The notes under the pieces were generated by a model that saw only the letters and a list, made by a program, of their open reading frames with translations, made no database searches and had not been told where the DNA came from. Below, piece by piece: positions 49,748 to 56,479 of a stretch of DNA of 64,000 bases (position 1 is its first letter; each line of letters begins with the position of its first letter). Both the position numbers and the translations under genes were made by a program. Origin of the DNA: Taishania sp965247975. GTDB lineage: Bacteria > Bacteroidota > Bacteroidia > Flavobacteriales_D > Crocinitomicaceae. The stretch covers positions 248,001 through 312,000 of the forward strand of contig OZ252050.1 in NCBI GenBank assembly GCA_965247975.1. Reading direction: 5' to 3'.

Positions 49748-51085
49748 TTAAATCAAACTTTTAATTTTATCCATAACCTCTTGCGCGTCCCATTTTGATT
49801 CGATGTCTTCCAGTTCCATGACCTGATCCATGATTTTCGTTTGTTCATCGCCTCTTTTTATGGCTTCGGAATATCGAATGTGACTAAAAGTTACTTGAGA
49901 ATATAACGGCAACCATAATTCTGGGTACATCGAGCTAAATTTTGCTTCAATTTTCTTTCTTAGCAAGAACATTGGATCAGCCACAAAGTCACGCATGACG
50001 TAGTAATTATTCAAAGATAAATCTTGCAAAGCATCTCCATCTGGTTTACGTGTTTCACTGTATTCTTTGAAAATGGCATCCCAATTTTCATTGTGCTTCA
50101 ACATCAATTCATGTAAAACAGTACAATCTTCAAAGCCAGCATTCATTCCCTGACCGTAAAATGGTACAGTTGCATGTGCCGCATCACCCATTAATGCGGT
50201 TTTACCATGATGCCAAGGATAACAACGCATAATTGCTAATGAAGATAGAGGATGATTTTCCCATTTATCTGCTATTTCAGGCATCATTGCATAAAAATCT
50301 GGAAATGTATTTTTAAAGAATGAATCTACTTCTTGGGGCGTGTTGACTTTATCAAAGGAATTTTCTCCTCCTTCATGAGGCATGAATAAGGTGCAGGTGA
50401 ACGAACCATCTTCGTTGGGAAGGGCGATTAACATAAATCGACCTCGTGGCCAAATATGCAACGCATTTTTTTCCATTTTATAAGAACCATCTGGATTTGC
50501 TGGCAATAAAATTTCGCGGTAACCATCTGCAATAAAGTTCTGACTGTAATTGAATCGATCTAGTTTTTGCATGCCGTTATATCTCACAGCTGAAAAAGCT
50601 CCATCCGCCGCAAAGATTAAATCTGATTTCTTTTCAATCGTTTCGCCTGTTTTTTTATTCAAAAACAAAGCAATGCCATTAACCATATCAATTTTTGTAC
50701 ACTGATGGTTGTAGTGAATGGTTGCTTGACCTTGATTTTCAGCGATATCCATCATCTTGGCATTAATGTCTCCGCGAGAAACTGAATAAATTGCCTCTCC
50801 TTCTTTACCATAAGGTTGATAAGTTAAATCGCCCTCGATACTATGCATGATTCGTCCAGGCATAGGAATTGCAATTTTGCGAATTTCATCGCCCACTCCG
50901 ACCGTGTCAAGCGCTTTCCACCCTCGATTCGATAGTGCTAAATTGATTGATTTTCCAGCAGAAATTTCTGCTTTTCGAATGTCGTCGCGCAATTCGTAAA
51001 TTGTCACTTTATACCCAGCTCGCGACAAATAAACTGCCCACAATGAACCAACTAATCCCGCACCGACGATTGTAACTTCTTTCAT
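49748..51085 (-). CDS. kmo: Kynurenine 3-monooxygenase
   Basis: FAD-dependent hydroxylase that makes 3-hydroxykynurenine from kynurenine and NADPH, a step in tryptophan breakdown and in eukaryote-like NAD synthesis. The 445-residue protein has the FAD-binding VTIVGAGLVGSLWAVYLSRA (about 3-22), INLALSNRGWKALDTVGVGD, and the DG motif FAADGAFSAVRYNGM (about 155-169). The second FAD motif is ALMGDAAHATVPFYGQGMNA (about 297-316) with GFEDC. A C-terminal membrane-associating region follows. ATG at 51085 is used rather than one nine codons upstream, because it puts the Rossmann strand at the N-terminus. A TATCTTTG box lies 24 bases upstream. No other kynurenine genes are near. Confidence 0.93.
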   Translation of the reverse strand: MKEVTIVGAGLVGSLWAVYLSRAGYKVTIYELRDDIRKAEISAGKSINLALSNRGWKALDTVGVGDEIRKIAIPMPGRIMHSIEGDLTYQPYGKEGEAIYSVSRGDINAKMMDIAENQGQATIHYNHQCTKIDMVNGIALFLNKKTGETIEKKSDLIFAADGAFSAVRYNGMQKLDRFNYSQNFIADGYREILLPANPDGSYKMEKNALHIWPRGRFMLIALPNEDGSFTCTLFMPHEGGENSFDKVNTPQEVDSFFKNTFPDFYAMMPEIADKWENHPLSSLAIMRCYPWHHGKTALMGDAAHATVPFYGQGMNAGFEDCTVLHELMLKHNENWDAIFKEYSETRKPDGDALQDLSLNNYYVMRDFVADPMFLLRKKIEAKFSSMYPELWLPLYSQVTFSHIRYSEAIKRGDEQTKIMDQVMELEDIESKWDAQEVMDKIKSLI

Positions 51086-51109
51086 CTGAAAATGTTCTTT
51101 TTCTTTTAA

Positions 51110-51117
51110 CAAAGATA
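51110..51117 (-). promoter_or_regulatory. -7 promoter box of kmo
   Basis: The minus strand reads TATCTTTG, 24 bases before the ATG at 51085; this supports both that start and a transcription unit beginning at kmo. Confidence 0.45.
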
Positions 51118-51200
51118 GTAAAAGGGACAGTGCTTAGTCTTGGTTTTGGAGAATCTTTAACGCTTAGATTGTTGAAAAGTGGTGGATGATATAATCTAAC

Positions 51201-51410
51201 CTATTTTCTCCAAGTTTTGGAATAACGTGATTCGAAATAGGTTCTATTCGCTCGTTCTCTTTGCTTTTTCGCATGATAGGCATTGCTTGCTCTCCAGATC
51301 AAAATTCCACCAATCATCACTGCAACAGCTTGCAAAGTCAGATTGATGTAAATGGGTGTTTCGCTTAATTCTCCAGATAGTTTCGCGCGAATCAAAGTTT
51401 CGATATCCAT
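51201..51410 (-). CDS. Small single-pass membrane protein
   Basis: A 69-residue protein with one helix (about 23-40, INLTLQAVAVMIGGILIW) between a short acidic N-terminus and a strongly basic, aromatic C-terminus (HAKKQRERANRTYFESRYSK). The charge pattern predicts the C-terminus in the cytosol. Its ATG follows the stop of the AlkP-superfamily gene by two bases, so the two are translated from one mRNA. No family recognised, but the tight linkage and clean topology make it likely real. Confidence 0.75.
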   Translation of the reverse strand: MDIETLIRAKLSGELSETPIYINLTLQAVAVMIGGILIWRASNAYHAKKQRERANRTYFESRYSKTWRK

Positions 51411-51412
51411 CT

Positions 51413-52405
51413 TTAGTTATTGTTTAAGATCAATTCTTCAATTGGTTTACCAGTTGCTGTTGGCATGGAAACTCCTAAAAATGATGCAATTGTGGCTGTT
51501 AAATCAACCTGACCATATTTTTTGTCAACTACCTTTCCTTTTTCAAAATCGGGTCCAAGTGCCAACAAACTGATGTGACGACAACCCTCACAATTATCAC
51601 CATGACTTTTAAATCCATCTTTATGTCCATCTAAATGCCTGCCATGATCATTTGTAATGTATAAGGCGGTTTTATCTTTCAATTCTGGATCATTTTGGAT
51701 CATATTCCAAAGATCTAAGCTCATTTTGTCTAAGTCAACTATTCCTTTGATGTATCGTTCCCAATTCCCTTGATGCGCCCAAGCATCGATATCCAACAAG
51801 TTGATCAATGTTAATACGGGTTTTTGTTCGCGAATAATTTCCTTAAAAATCGGATACATATAAAGATCATCTGGATATCCTTGACCACTTCCATTTGTTC
51901 CGCAGTATGTTGAAGGCATGTATTGATTCCACCAACCTTTTGCACGTGAATTACCCAACATCTGCAGTTTGCCTTTACTAGTTAGAATCCAGGCTTTTCT
52001 TTTATCCAAATTTTTTTGTTTAAGCAAATATTGAAAGATAGATGGATTGTTGGGTAACTGTACTCCTTCATTAGATACTTTTTGATAAACTCCAGTCGTG
52101 AAAGCTACATGACCTGGATTAGTGTATGTTGATCCTTCTGCGCGAAAATTGGAGAAAAAAGTGCCTTCGTGAATTAAAACTTTACCTAAATTCGGAATGT
52201 ACTGGCAGCTTGAGTCGCCATACGTTTCAGAATATCTTGGACCATCTAAAACCAAAATGATGTGGTACTTGGTTTTTTTGTTTGGAAGCGATTTTAATTC
52301 AATATTTTTTTCTTTAACAGCGCCAATAGTAGATTCTGCGCATGCTGGCATGAACAAAAATGTAACCGCACTACTAATAAAAAAAATGTAAAACTTGAAA
52401 TTCAT
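51413..52405 (-). CDS. Alkaline phosphatase-superfamily enzyme, lipoprotein
   Basis: A 330-residue exported hydrolase with a lipobox-like signal (ISSAVTFLFMPACAES, Cys22). The metal-site pattern of the AlkP/sulfatase superfamily is visible: HIILVLDGPRYSET (first Asp, about 49-62), TYTNPGHVAFTTGV with a Thr as probable nucleophile (about 101-114), LINLLDIDAWAHQGNWERY (Asp and His ligands, about 206-224), ITNDHGRHLDGH (Asp-His, about 258-269) and a final His in GFKSHGDNCEGCRH. It is closer to the phosphodiesterase/phosphoglycerate-mutase side than to sulfatases, as no Cys/Ser-x-Pro-x-Arg motif is present. Substrate unknown. It is followed by the 69-residue membrane protein. Confidence 0.85.
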   Translation of the reverse strand: MNFKFYIFFISSAVTFLFMPACAESTIGAVKEKNIELKSLPNKKTKYHIILVLDGPRYSETYGDSSCQYIPNLGKVLIHEGTFFSNFRAEGSTYTNPGHVAFTTGVYQKVSNEGVQLPNNPSIFQYLLKQKNLDKRKAWILTSKGKLQMLGNSRAKGWWNQYMPSTYCGTNGSGQGYPDDLYMYPIFKEIIREQKPVLTLINLLDIDAWAHQGNWERYIKGIVDLDKMSLDLWNMIQNDPELKDKTALYITNDHGRHLDGHKDGFKSHGDNCEGCRHISLLALGPDFEKGKVVDKKYGQVDLTATIASFLGVSMPTATGKPIEELILNNN

Positions 52406-52567
52406 CGAACAAAAGTAGTGAAAATGTTATTGAAAGGACTTGAAATATCAAATCGCTCTTTTTGAATATGTTAAAACTGTGTTAATAGACCTCTTACTAA
52501 ATCCGTAAAGTAGCCAACTTGATTTTTCCGAGAAGGCAAAGTGTCTTTTAATGGGCTATTGTCGACC

Positions 52568-52575
52568 TATCTTTG
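52568..52575 (+). promoter_or_regulatory. -7 promoter box of the OmpA-like gene
   Basis: TATCTTTG, exact TAnnTTTG match, 45 bases before the ATG at 52621, leaving a leader long enough for a Bacteroidota A-rich ribosome-entry region (ACAAACAAATAATTATTAAC). Confidence 0.5.
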
Positions 52576-52620
52576 GCACAACTATTGCCAAGCATGGGCA
52601 ACAAACAAATAATTATTAAC

Positions 52621-54081
52621 ATGAAAAAAATTTTACTTAACTCGCTTGCGATCTGTTTGATTACTACTACAGTGCAGGCCCAATCCTCTGATCGCAAATT
52701 TGCGTTGGGAATTAATGGTGGTCTTTCCGATTATCATGGTGAATTAAATCAACAATGGTTTAATTTCGATAAAGCATACCGTGGACAATTAGGTTTGTCA
52801 GGTTCTTATTATTTAAACCCTTGGTTTAATTTAGGATTAGATGCAACAGTTGGTCATATTGGTCACCAAAACAACTTGGGACATTTTAGAGCGATAATGG
52901 GTCAAGGAAACTTAAACTTGCGTTTGAAATTCAACAATGGTAAATGGTTAAAAGAAGACTCAAAGTTTCAACCTTACATTTTTATTGGAACTGGAGCACT
53001 TCACATGTTGGCAGATAGCAATTTGAATGTACCAGGAACAGACTGGACTGGAAACGCAGGAGCTGGTTTCAACATTATGTTCAATGAAAAAATTGGGTTG
53101 AATTATAATTTGAATTACTTGATGACTAACCACGATAAAAGAGACAACATCTCTTCGGGTAAAAATGATCAATTCATGATTCATACAATTGGTCTTGTAT
53201 TCACAATTGGTAAAATCAAAGATACAGACGGCGATTTAGTTCCAGACAAATTAGACAAATGTCCAGAAACTCCAGCTGGAAGAAAAGTGAATTTAATGGG
53301 TTGTGATTTGGATACAGACAACGACGGTATTGCTGATTTTGAAGATGCATGTCCAACGGTAGCTGGAACTGCTGCGACAAAAGGATGTCCAGATTCAGAT
53401 AAAGATGGAATTGTTGATTCAGATGACGTTTGTCCAACTGTATTTGGTGTTGCGTCTGCAAAAGGATGTCCTGACACAGACGGTGACGGAATTACAGATG
53501 CGGATGACGTTTGTCCAAAAGTAAAAGGAACAATAGCAATGAAAGGTTGTCCAGATTCTGACGGAGATGGAATTGCAGATACAGAAGATGCTTGCCCTAC
53601 AGTGAAAGGAACGGTTGCAATGAACGGTTGCCCTGATACAGATGGCGATGGTATTGCTGATAATGTGGACAAATGTCCTTCAGTAAAAGGTGTTGCTGCA
53701 AATAACGGTTGTCCAGAAATTAAAGCTGAAACACAAAAAGTTTTCGACCAAGCATTGAAGGGTGTTCAATTCGAAACGTCTAAAGCGGTTATCAAGCCAG
53801 TTTCTTATGGTATTTTGGATAATGTTGCAAAAATCATGAAAGACAATCCTGAGTATAAATTAGACATTAATGGTCACACAGATGCTCAAGGTGATGATGC
53901 TAAAAACTTGACTTTGTCGCAAGAGCGTTCTGCGTCTGTAAAAGCATATTTGGTTTCTAAAGGAGTTGATGCTTCACGCATGGAACCTTATGGATTCGGA
54001 GAAACTCAACCTAAAGCTACAAACGACACACCAGCTGGTAGAGCTGAGAATCGTCGCGTAGAATTTAAAGTACGTTTCTAA
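52621..54081 (+). CDS. OmpA-family protein with thrombospondin type 3 repeats
   Basis: An outer-membrane protein of 486 residues that links the membrane to peptidoglycan. Signal peptide 1-20 (LLNSLAICLITTTVQAQ). An eight-stranded-type barrel covers about 25-195 (FALGINGGLSDYHGELNQQW, FIGTGALHMLADSN, IGLNYNLNYLMTNHDKR). About six calcium-binding TSP3 units follow (about 200-365, each D-x-D-x-D-G-I-x-D...CP...GCP). The C-terminal OmpA domain (about 375-486) has LDINGHTDAQGDDAKNLTLS and SQERSASVKAYLVSKGVDAS, MEPYGFGETQPKATNDT and GRAENRRVEFKV, including the peptidoglycan-contacting Asp and Arg. ATG at 52621 is chosen over 52573 because it begins the signal peptide. It has its own promoter and terminator. 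Confidence 0.94.
   Translation: MKKILLNSLAICLITTTVQAQSSDRKFALGINGGLSDYHGELNQQWFNFDKAYRGQLGLSGSYYLNPWFNLGLDATVGHIGHQNNLGHFRAIMGQGNLNLRLKFNNGKWLKEDSKFQPYIFIGTGALHMLADSNLNVPGTDWTGNAGAGFNIMFNEKIGLNYNLNYLMTNHDKRDNISSGKNDQFMIHTIGLVFTIGKIKDTDGDLVPDKLDKCPETPAGRKVNLMGCDLDTDNDGIADFEDACPTVAGTAATKGCPDSDKDGIVDSDDVCPTVFGVASAKGCPDTDGDGITDADDVCPKVKGTIAMKGCPDSDGDGIADTEDACPTVKGTVAMNGCPDTDGDGIADNVDKCPSVKGVAANNGCPEIKAETQKVFDQALKGVQFETSKAVIKPVSYGILDNVAKIMKDNPEYKLDINGHTDAQGDDAKNLTLSQERSASVKAYLVSKGVDASRMEPYGFGETQPKATNDTPAGRAENRRVEFKVRF
53220..53720 (+). repeat. In-gene tandem repeats of about 81 bp (TSP3 units)
   Basis: Six diverged copies of a 27-codon unit within the OmpA-like gene, encoding for example DSDKDGIVDSDDVCP and TKGCP. 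The frame is kept throughout. Copies share short identical blocks such as GGATGTCC and GGAATTGCAGAT, so unequal recombination could change copy number. Confidence 0.85.
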
Positions 54082-54110
54082 CAATACTTAATCACTGAAA
54101 AAACCAGAAG

Positions 54111-54139
54111 AGAGGTGGGCATTGCTCACCTCTTTTTTT
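54111..54139 (+). terminator. Rho-independent terminator of the OmpA-like gene
   Basis: AGAGGTG pairs with CACCTCT around GGCATTGCT, with further partial pairing in the loop, followed by a T run. It begins 30 bases after the stop codon. Confidence 0.85.
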
Positions 54140-54168
54140 GTTTTGTACTTTTGTTAGAAATTTTTTAA

Positions 54169-54732
54169 ATGAAATTCTTGATTGTTGGTCTTGGAAATCC
54201 GGGAACGAAATATGAAAATACCCGACACAATATCGGTTTTAAAGTTGTTGAAGCTTTTGTGAAGGAGCGCGAAGGGAGTTTCTCCTCAGATAAATTGGCG
54301 GATGTTGCAAAAGTTAAATTTAAGGGGCGAGTGGTAGTGCTAATCAAACCAACAACCTTCATGAATTTATCGGGCAAAGCATTGAATTATTGGATGCAAG
54401 CAGAAAAAATTCCGCTGGAAAATGTACTTGTAATCACCGACGATTTAGCGTTGCCTTTTGGAAAATTACGCATGAAAGGAAAAGGAAGCGATGGCGGACA
54501 TAATGGTTTAAAAGACATTCAAGCAACCATCAAATCACAAGAATACGCGCGATTGCGATTTGGTGTTGGCAGCGAATTTAACAAAGGCCAACAGGTTGAT
54601 TATGTCCTTGGAGAATGGAACAAAGAAGAATTGGAAACTTTGGAAGAACGCATCAATACAGCAACAGAATTTATCAAAGGATTTACAACCATCGGACTTG
54701 GAATGACAATGACTAATTGGAATGGAAAATAA
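54169..54732 (+). CDS. pth: Peptidyl-tRNA hydrolase
   Basis: Releases tRNA from stalled peptidyl-tRNA in the cytosol. The 187-residue protein has LIVGLGNPGTKYENTRHNIG (about 3-22, with the catalytic His and the substrate Asn), KPTTFMNLSGKAL (about 64-76), VITDDLALPFGKLRMKGKGS and GGHNGLKDIQATIKSQEYAR (about 107-126, second catalytic region). It is complete and of normal length. It lies 63 bases upstream of asnS, whose own TATCTTTG box falls in that gap. Confidence 0.96.
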   Translation: MKFLIVGLGNPGTKYENTRHNIGFKVVEAFVKEREGSFSSDKLADVAKVKFKGRVVVLIKPTTFMNLSGKALNYWMQAEKIPLENVLVITDDLALPFGKLRMKGKGSDGGHNGLKDIQATIKSQEYARLRFGVGSEFNKGQQVDYVLGEWNKEELETLEERINTATEFIKGFTTIGLGMTMTNWNGK

Positions 54733-54765
54733 CATCTCTTAATTACTCATTTTGCGATTAAACCT

Positions 54766-54773
54766 TATCTTTG
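54766..54773 (+). promoter_or_regulatory. -7 promoter box of asnS
   Basis: TATCTTTG, exact consensus match, 22 bases before the asnS ATG at 54796. Suggests asnS has its own promoter in addition to any read-through from pth. Confidence 0.5.
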
Positions 54774-54795
54774 TCGCCTTGAAAATGCAATAACC

Positions 54796-56235
54796 ATGAA
54801 AAGAACTAAAATCGTTGATGTACTTCGTGATCCAAAAGTTGGAACTGAACTTGTTGTAAAAGGTTGGGTGAGAGCGTTTCGCAGTAATCGTTTTATTCAA
54901 ATCAATGATGGTTCAACAATTCACTCGCTTCAGGCAGTGGTTGATTTTGAGCAATTTGACGAAGCAGTTTTAAAGAAAATTTCTACCGCTGCGGCTATTG
55001 GATTGACTGGTAAATTGGTTGAATCTCAAGGTTCTGGTCAAGCGGTTGAATTACAGGTAACTGAAATAGAAATTATCGGTGAAGCAAATCCAGATGAAGT
55101 TCAAAAAACGGTGATGCAACCAAAAAAACACTCTTTGGAATTTTTGCGCGAGCAAGCACATTTGCGTTTTAGAACAAATACGTTTGGAGCTGTTTTCAGA
55201 ATTCGTCATGCGGTTGCGTATGCGATTCACAAGTATTTTAACGACCGTGGTTATTTTTATTTGCATTCTCCAATCATTACTGGTTCAGACGCGGAAGGAG
55301 CAGGTGAAATGTTTCGCGTAACGAATTTGGATCCTAAAAATCCACCCGTAAATGAAAACGGAGAGGTTGACTTTAAAGAAGATTTTTTCGGAAAATCAGT
55401 GAATTTAACGGTTTCAGGACAGTTGGAAGCAGAATTGGCTGCGACAGCTTTAGGTCAGGTTTATACATTTGGTCCAACTTTCCGAGCAGAAAACTCAAAT
55501 ACTTCGCGCCATTTGGCTGAATTTTGGATGATTGAACCAGAGGTCGCATTCAACGATTTGAATGACAACATGAACTTGACGGAAGATTTCTTGAAATTTT
55601 TGTGTTCCTATGTGATGGAAAATTGTGCAGATGACTTGGCATTTTTGAATGAACGCGAATTAGCTGAGCAACAAACAAAACCTCAAAACGAACGCAATGA
55701 ATTGTCGTTAATTGAACGTTTGCAATTTGTTATTTCCAATGAATTCAAGCGATTGACATACACTGAGGCAATTGATGTTTTAAGAAATTCTAGTCATTTC
55801 AAAAAGAAAAAATTCAAATACGATGTTTCGTGGGGAATTGATCTTCAAAGCGAACACGAGCGCTATTTGGTAGAAAAAGAATTTAAATGTCCGGTGATTT
55901 TAACAAATTACCCAGCCGAAATAAAAGCGTTTTACATGCGTCGCAATGATGATGGCAAAACAGTGGCTGCTATGGATGTTCTTTTTCCAGGAATTGGTGA
56001 AATCGTTGGAGGTTCGCAACGTGAGGAACGATTAGATGTTTTAAAAGAAAAAATGGCTGCTTTCAATATTCATGAAGAAGAATTGAATTGGTATTTAGAT
56101 ACGCGACGTTTTGGAACCATTCCGCACGCTGGTTTTGGTTTAGGTTTCGAGCGAATGATCATGTTTGTCACAGGAATGACCAACATCCGCGACGTGATAC
56201 CGTTCCCAAGAACCCCGATGAACGCTGAGTTTTAG
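54796..56235 (+). CDS. asnS: Asparaginyl-tRNA synthetase
   Basis: Charges tRNA-Asn directly with asparagine. The 479-residue protein has an OB-fold (VVKGWVRAFRSNRFIQINDG, about 20-39) and a class II core: LHSPIITGSDAEGAGEMF (about 155-172, AsnRS-type), SGQLEAELAATALGQVYTFG (about 212-231), PTFRAENSNTSRHLAEFWMI (motif 2, about 232-251) and GLGFERMIMFVTGMTNIRDV (motif 3, about 451-470), ending in IPFPRTP. The AsnRS-specific features separate it from AspRS at the left edge of the window. A repeat element follows the gene. Confidence 0.97.
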   Translation: MKRTKIVDVLRDPKVGTELVVKGWVRAFRSNRFIQINDGSTIHSLQAVVDFEQFDEAVLKKISTAAAIGLTGKLVESQGSGQAVELQVTEIEIIGEANPDEVQKTVMQPKKHSLEFLREQAHLRFRTNTFGAVFRIRHAVAYAIHKYFNDRGYFYLHSPIITGSDAEGAGEMFRVTNLDPKNPPVNENGEVDFKEDFFGKSVNLTVSGQLEAELAATALGQVYTFGPTFRAENSNTSRHLAEFWMIEPEVAFNDLNDNMNLTEDFLKFLCSYVMENCADDLAFLNERELAEQQTKPQNERNELSLIERLQFVISNEFKRLTYTEAIDVLRNSSHFKKKKFKYDVSWGIDLQSEHERYLVEKEFKCPVILTNYPAEIKAFYMRRNDDGKTVAAMDVLFPGIGEIVGGSQREERLDVLKEKMAAFNIHEEELNWYLDTRRFGTIPHAGFGLGFERMIMFVTGMTNIRDVIPFPRTPMNAEF

Positions 56236-56237
56236 TT

Positions 56238-56422
56238 AAGGCAAAAGACCGTTTGCCGATTCTCGGCGTCACTTAAAGACTAAAGACCGCTTCGCTTTAA
56301 GACTGATTTCTTTTAAAAATCAAATTTTTTGTTTTGAAGTATAAATTTGTGATTGTTCTAAAAATTAGTCTTTCGTCTTTTGTCTTTCGTCTTTCATCTT
56401 TTTTGTCTTTTTTGTCTCTTTT
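56238..56422. repeat. Intergenic imperfect inverted repeat, AAGAC/GCTTCGCT family, copy B
   Basis: Directly after the asnS stop. The left arm (about 56240-56308) has GGCAAAAGACCG, then AAAGACTAAAGACCGCTTCG, CTTTAAGAC. The right arm (about 56366-56415), as its complement, reads as repeated GAAAGAC/AAAAGAC units (for example GACGAAAGACAAAAGACG). It shares the AAAGA..GCTTCGCT..AAGAC core with copy A at 664-778. The gap to the helicase start at 56480 is otherwise AT-rich with no coding potential. Confidence 0.6.
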
Positions 56423-56479
56423 TTTGCATCCAACAGATATTTTTCATTATATTAAAGCTAAAATTGTGAAATTTAACCT

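Noticed and set aside
53181..53672. 163-residue open frame antisense to the TSP3 repeats, Ser/Pro-rich with repeats
   Set aside because: It mirrors the tandem repeats of the OmpA-like gene; the regular codon pattern keeps the opposite strand open. No ribosome site or family match.
53220..53720. Regular repeats that could be mistaken for a CRISPR array
   Set aside because: The units are in frame, diverged and encode calcium-binding TSP3 modules; there are no unique spacers and no cas genes.
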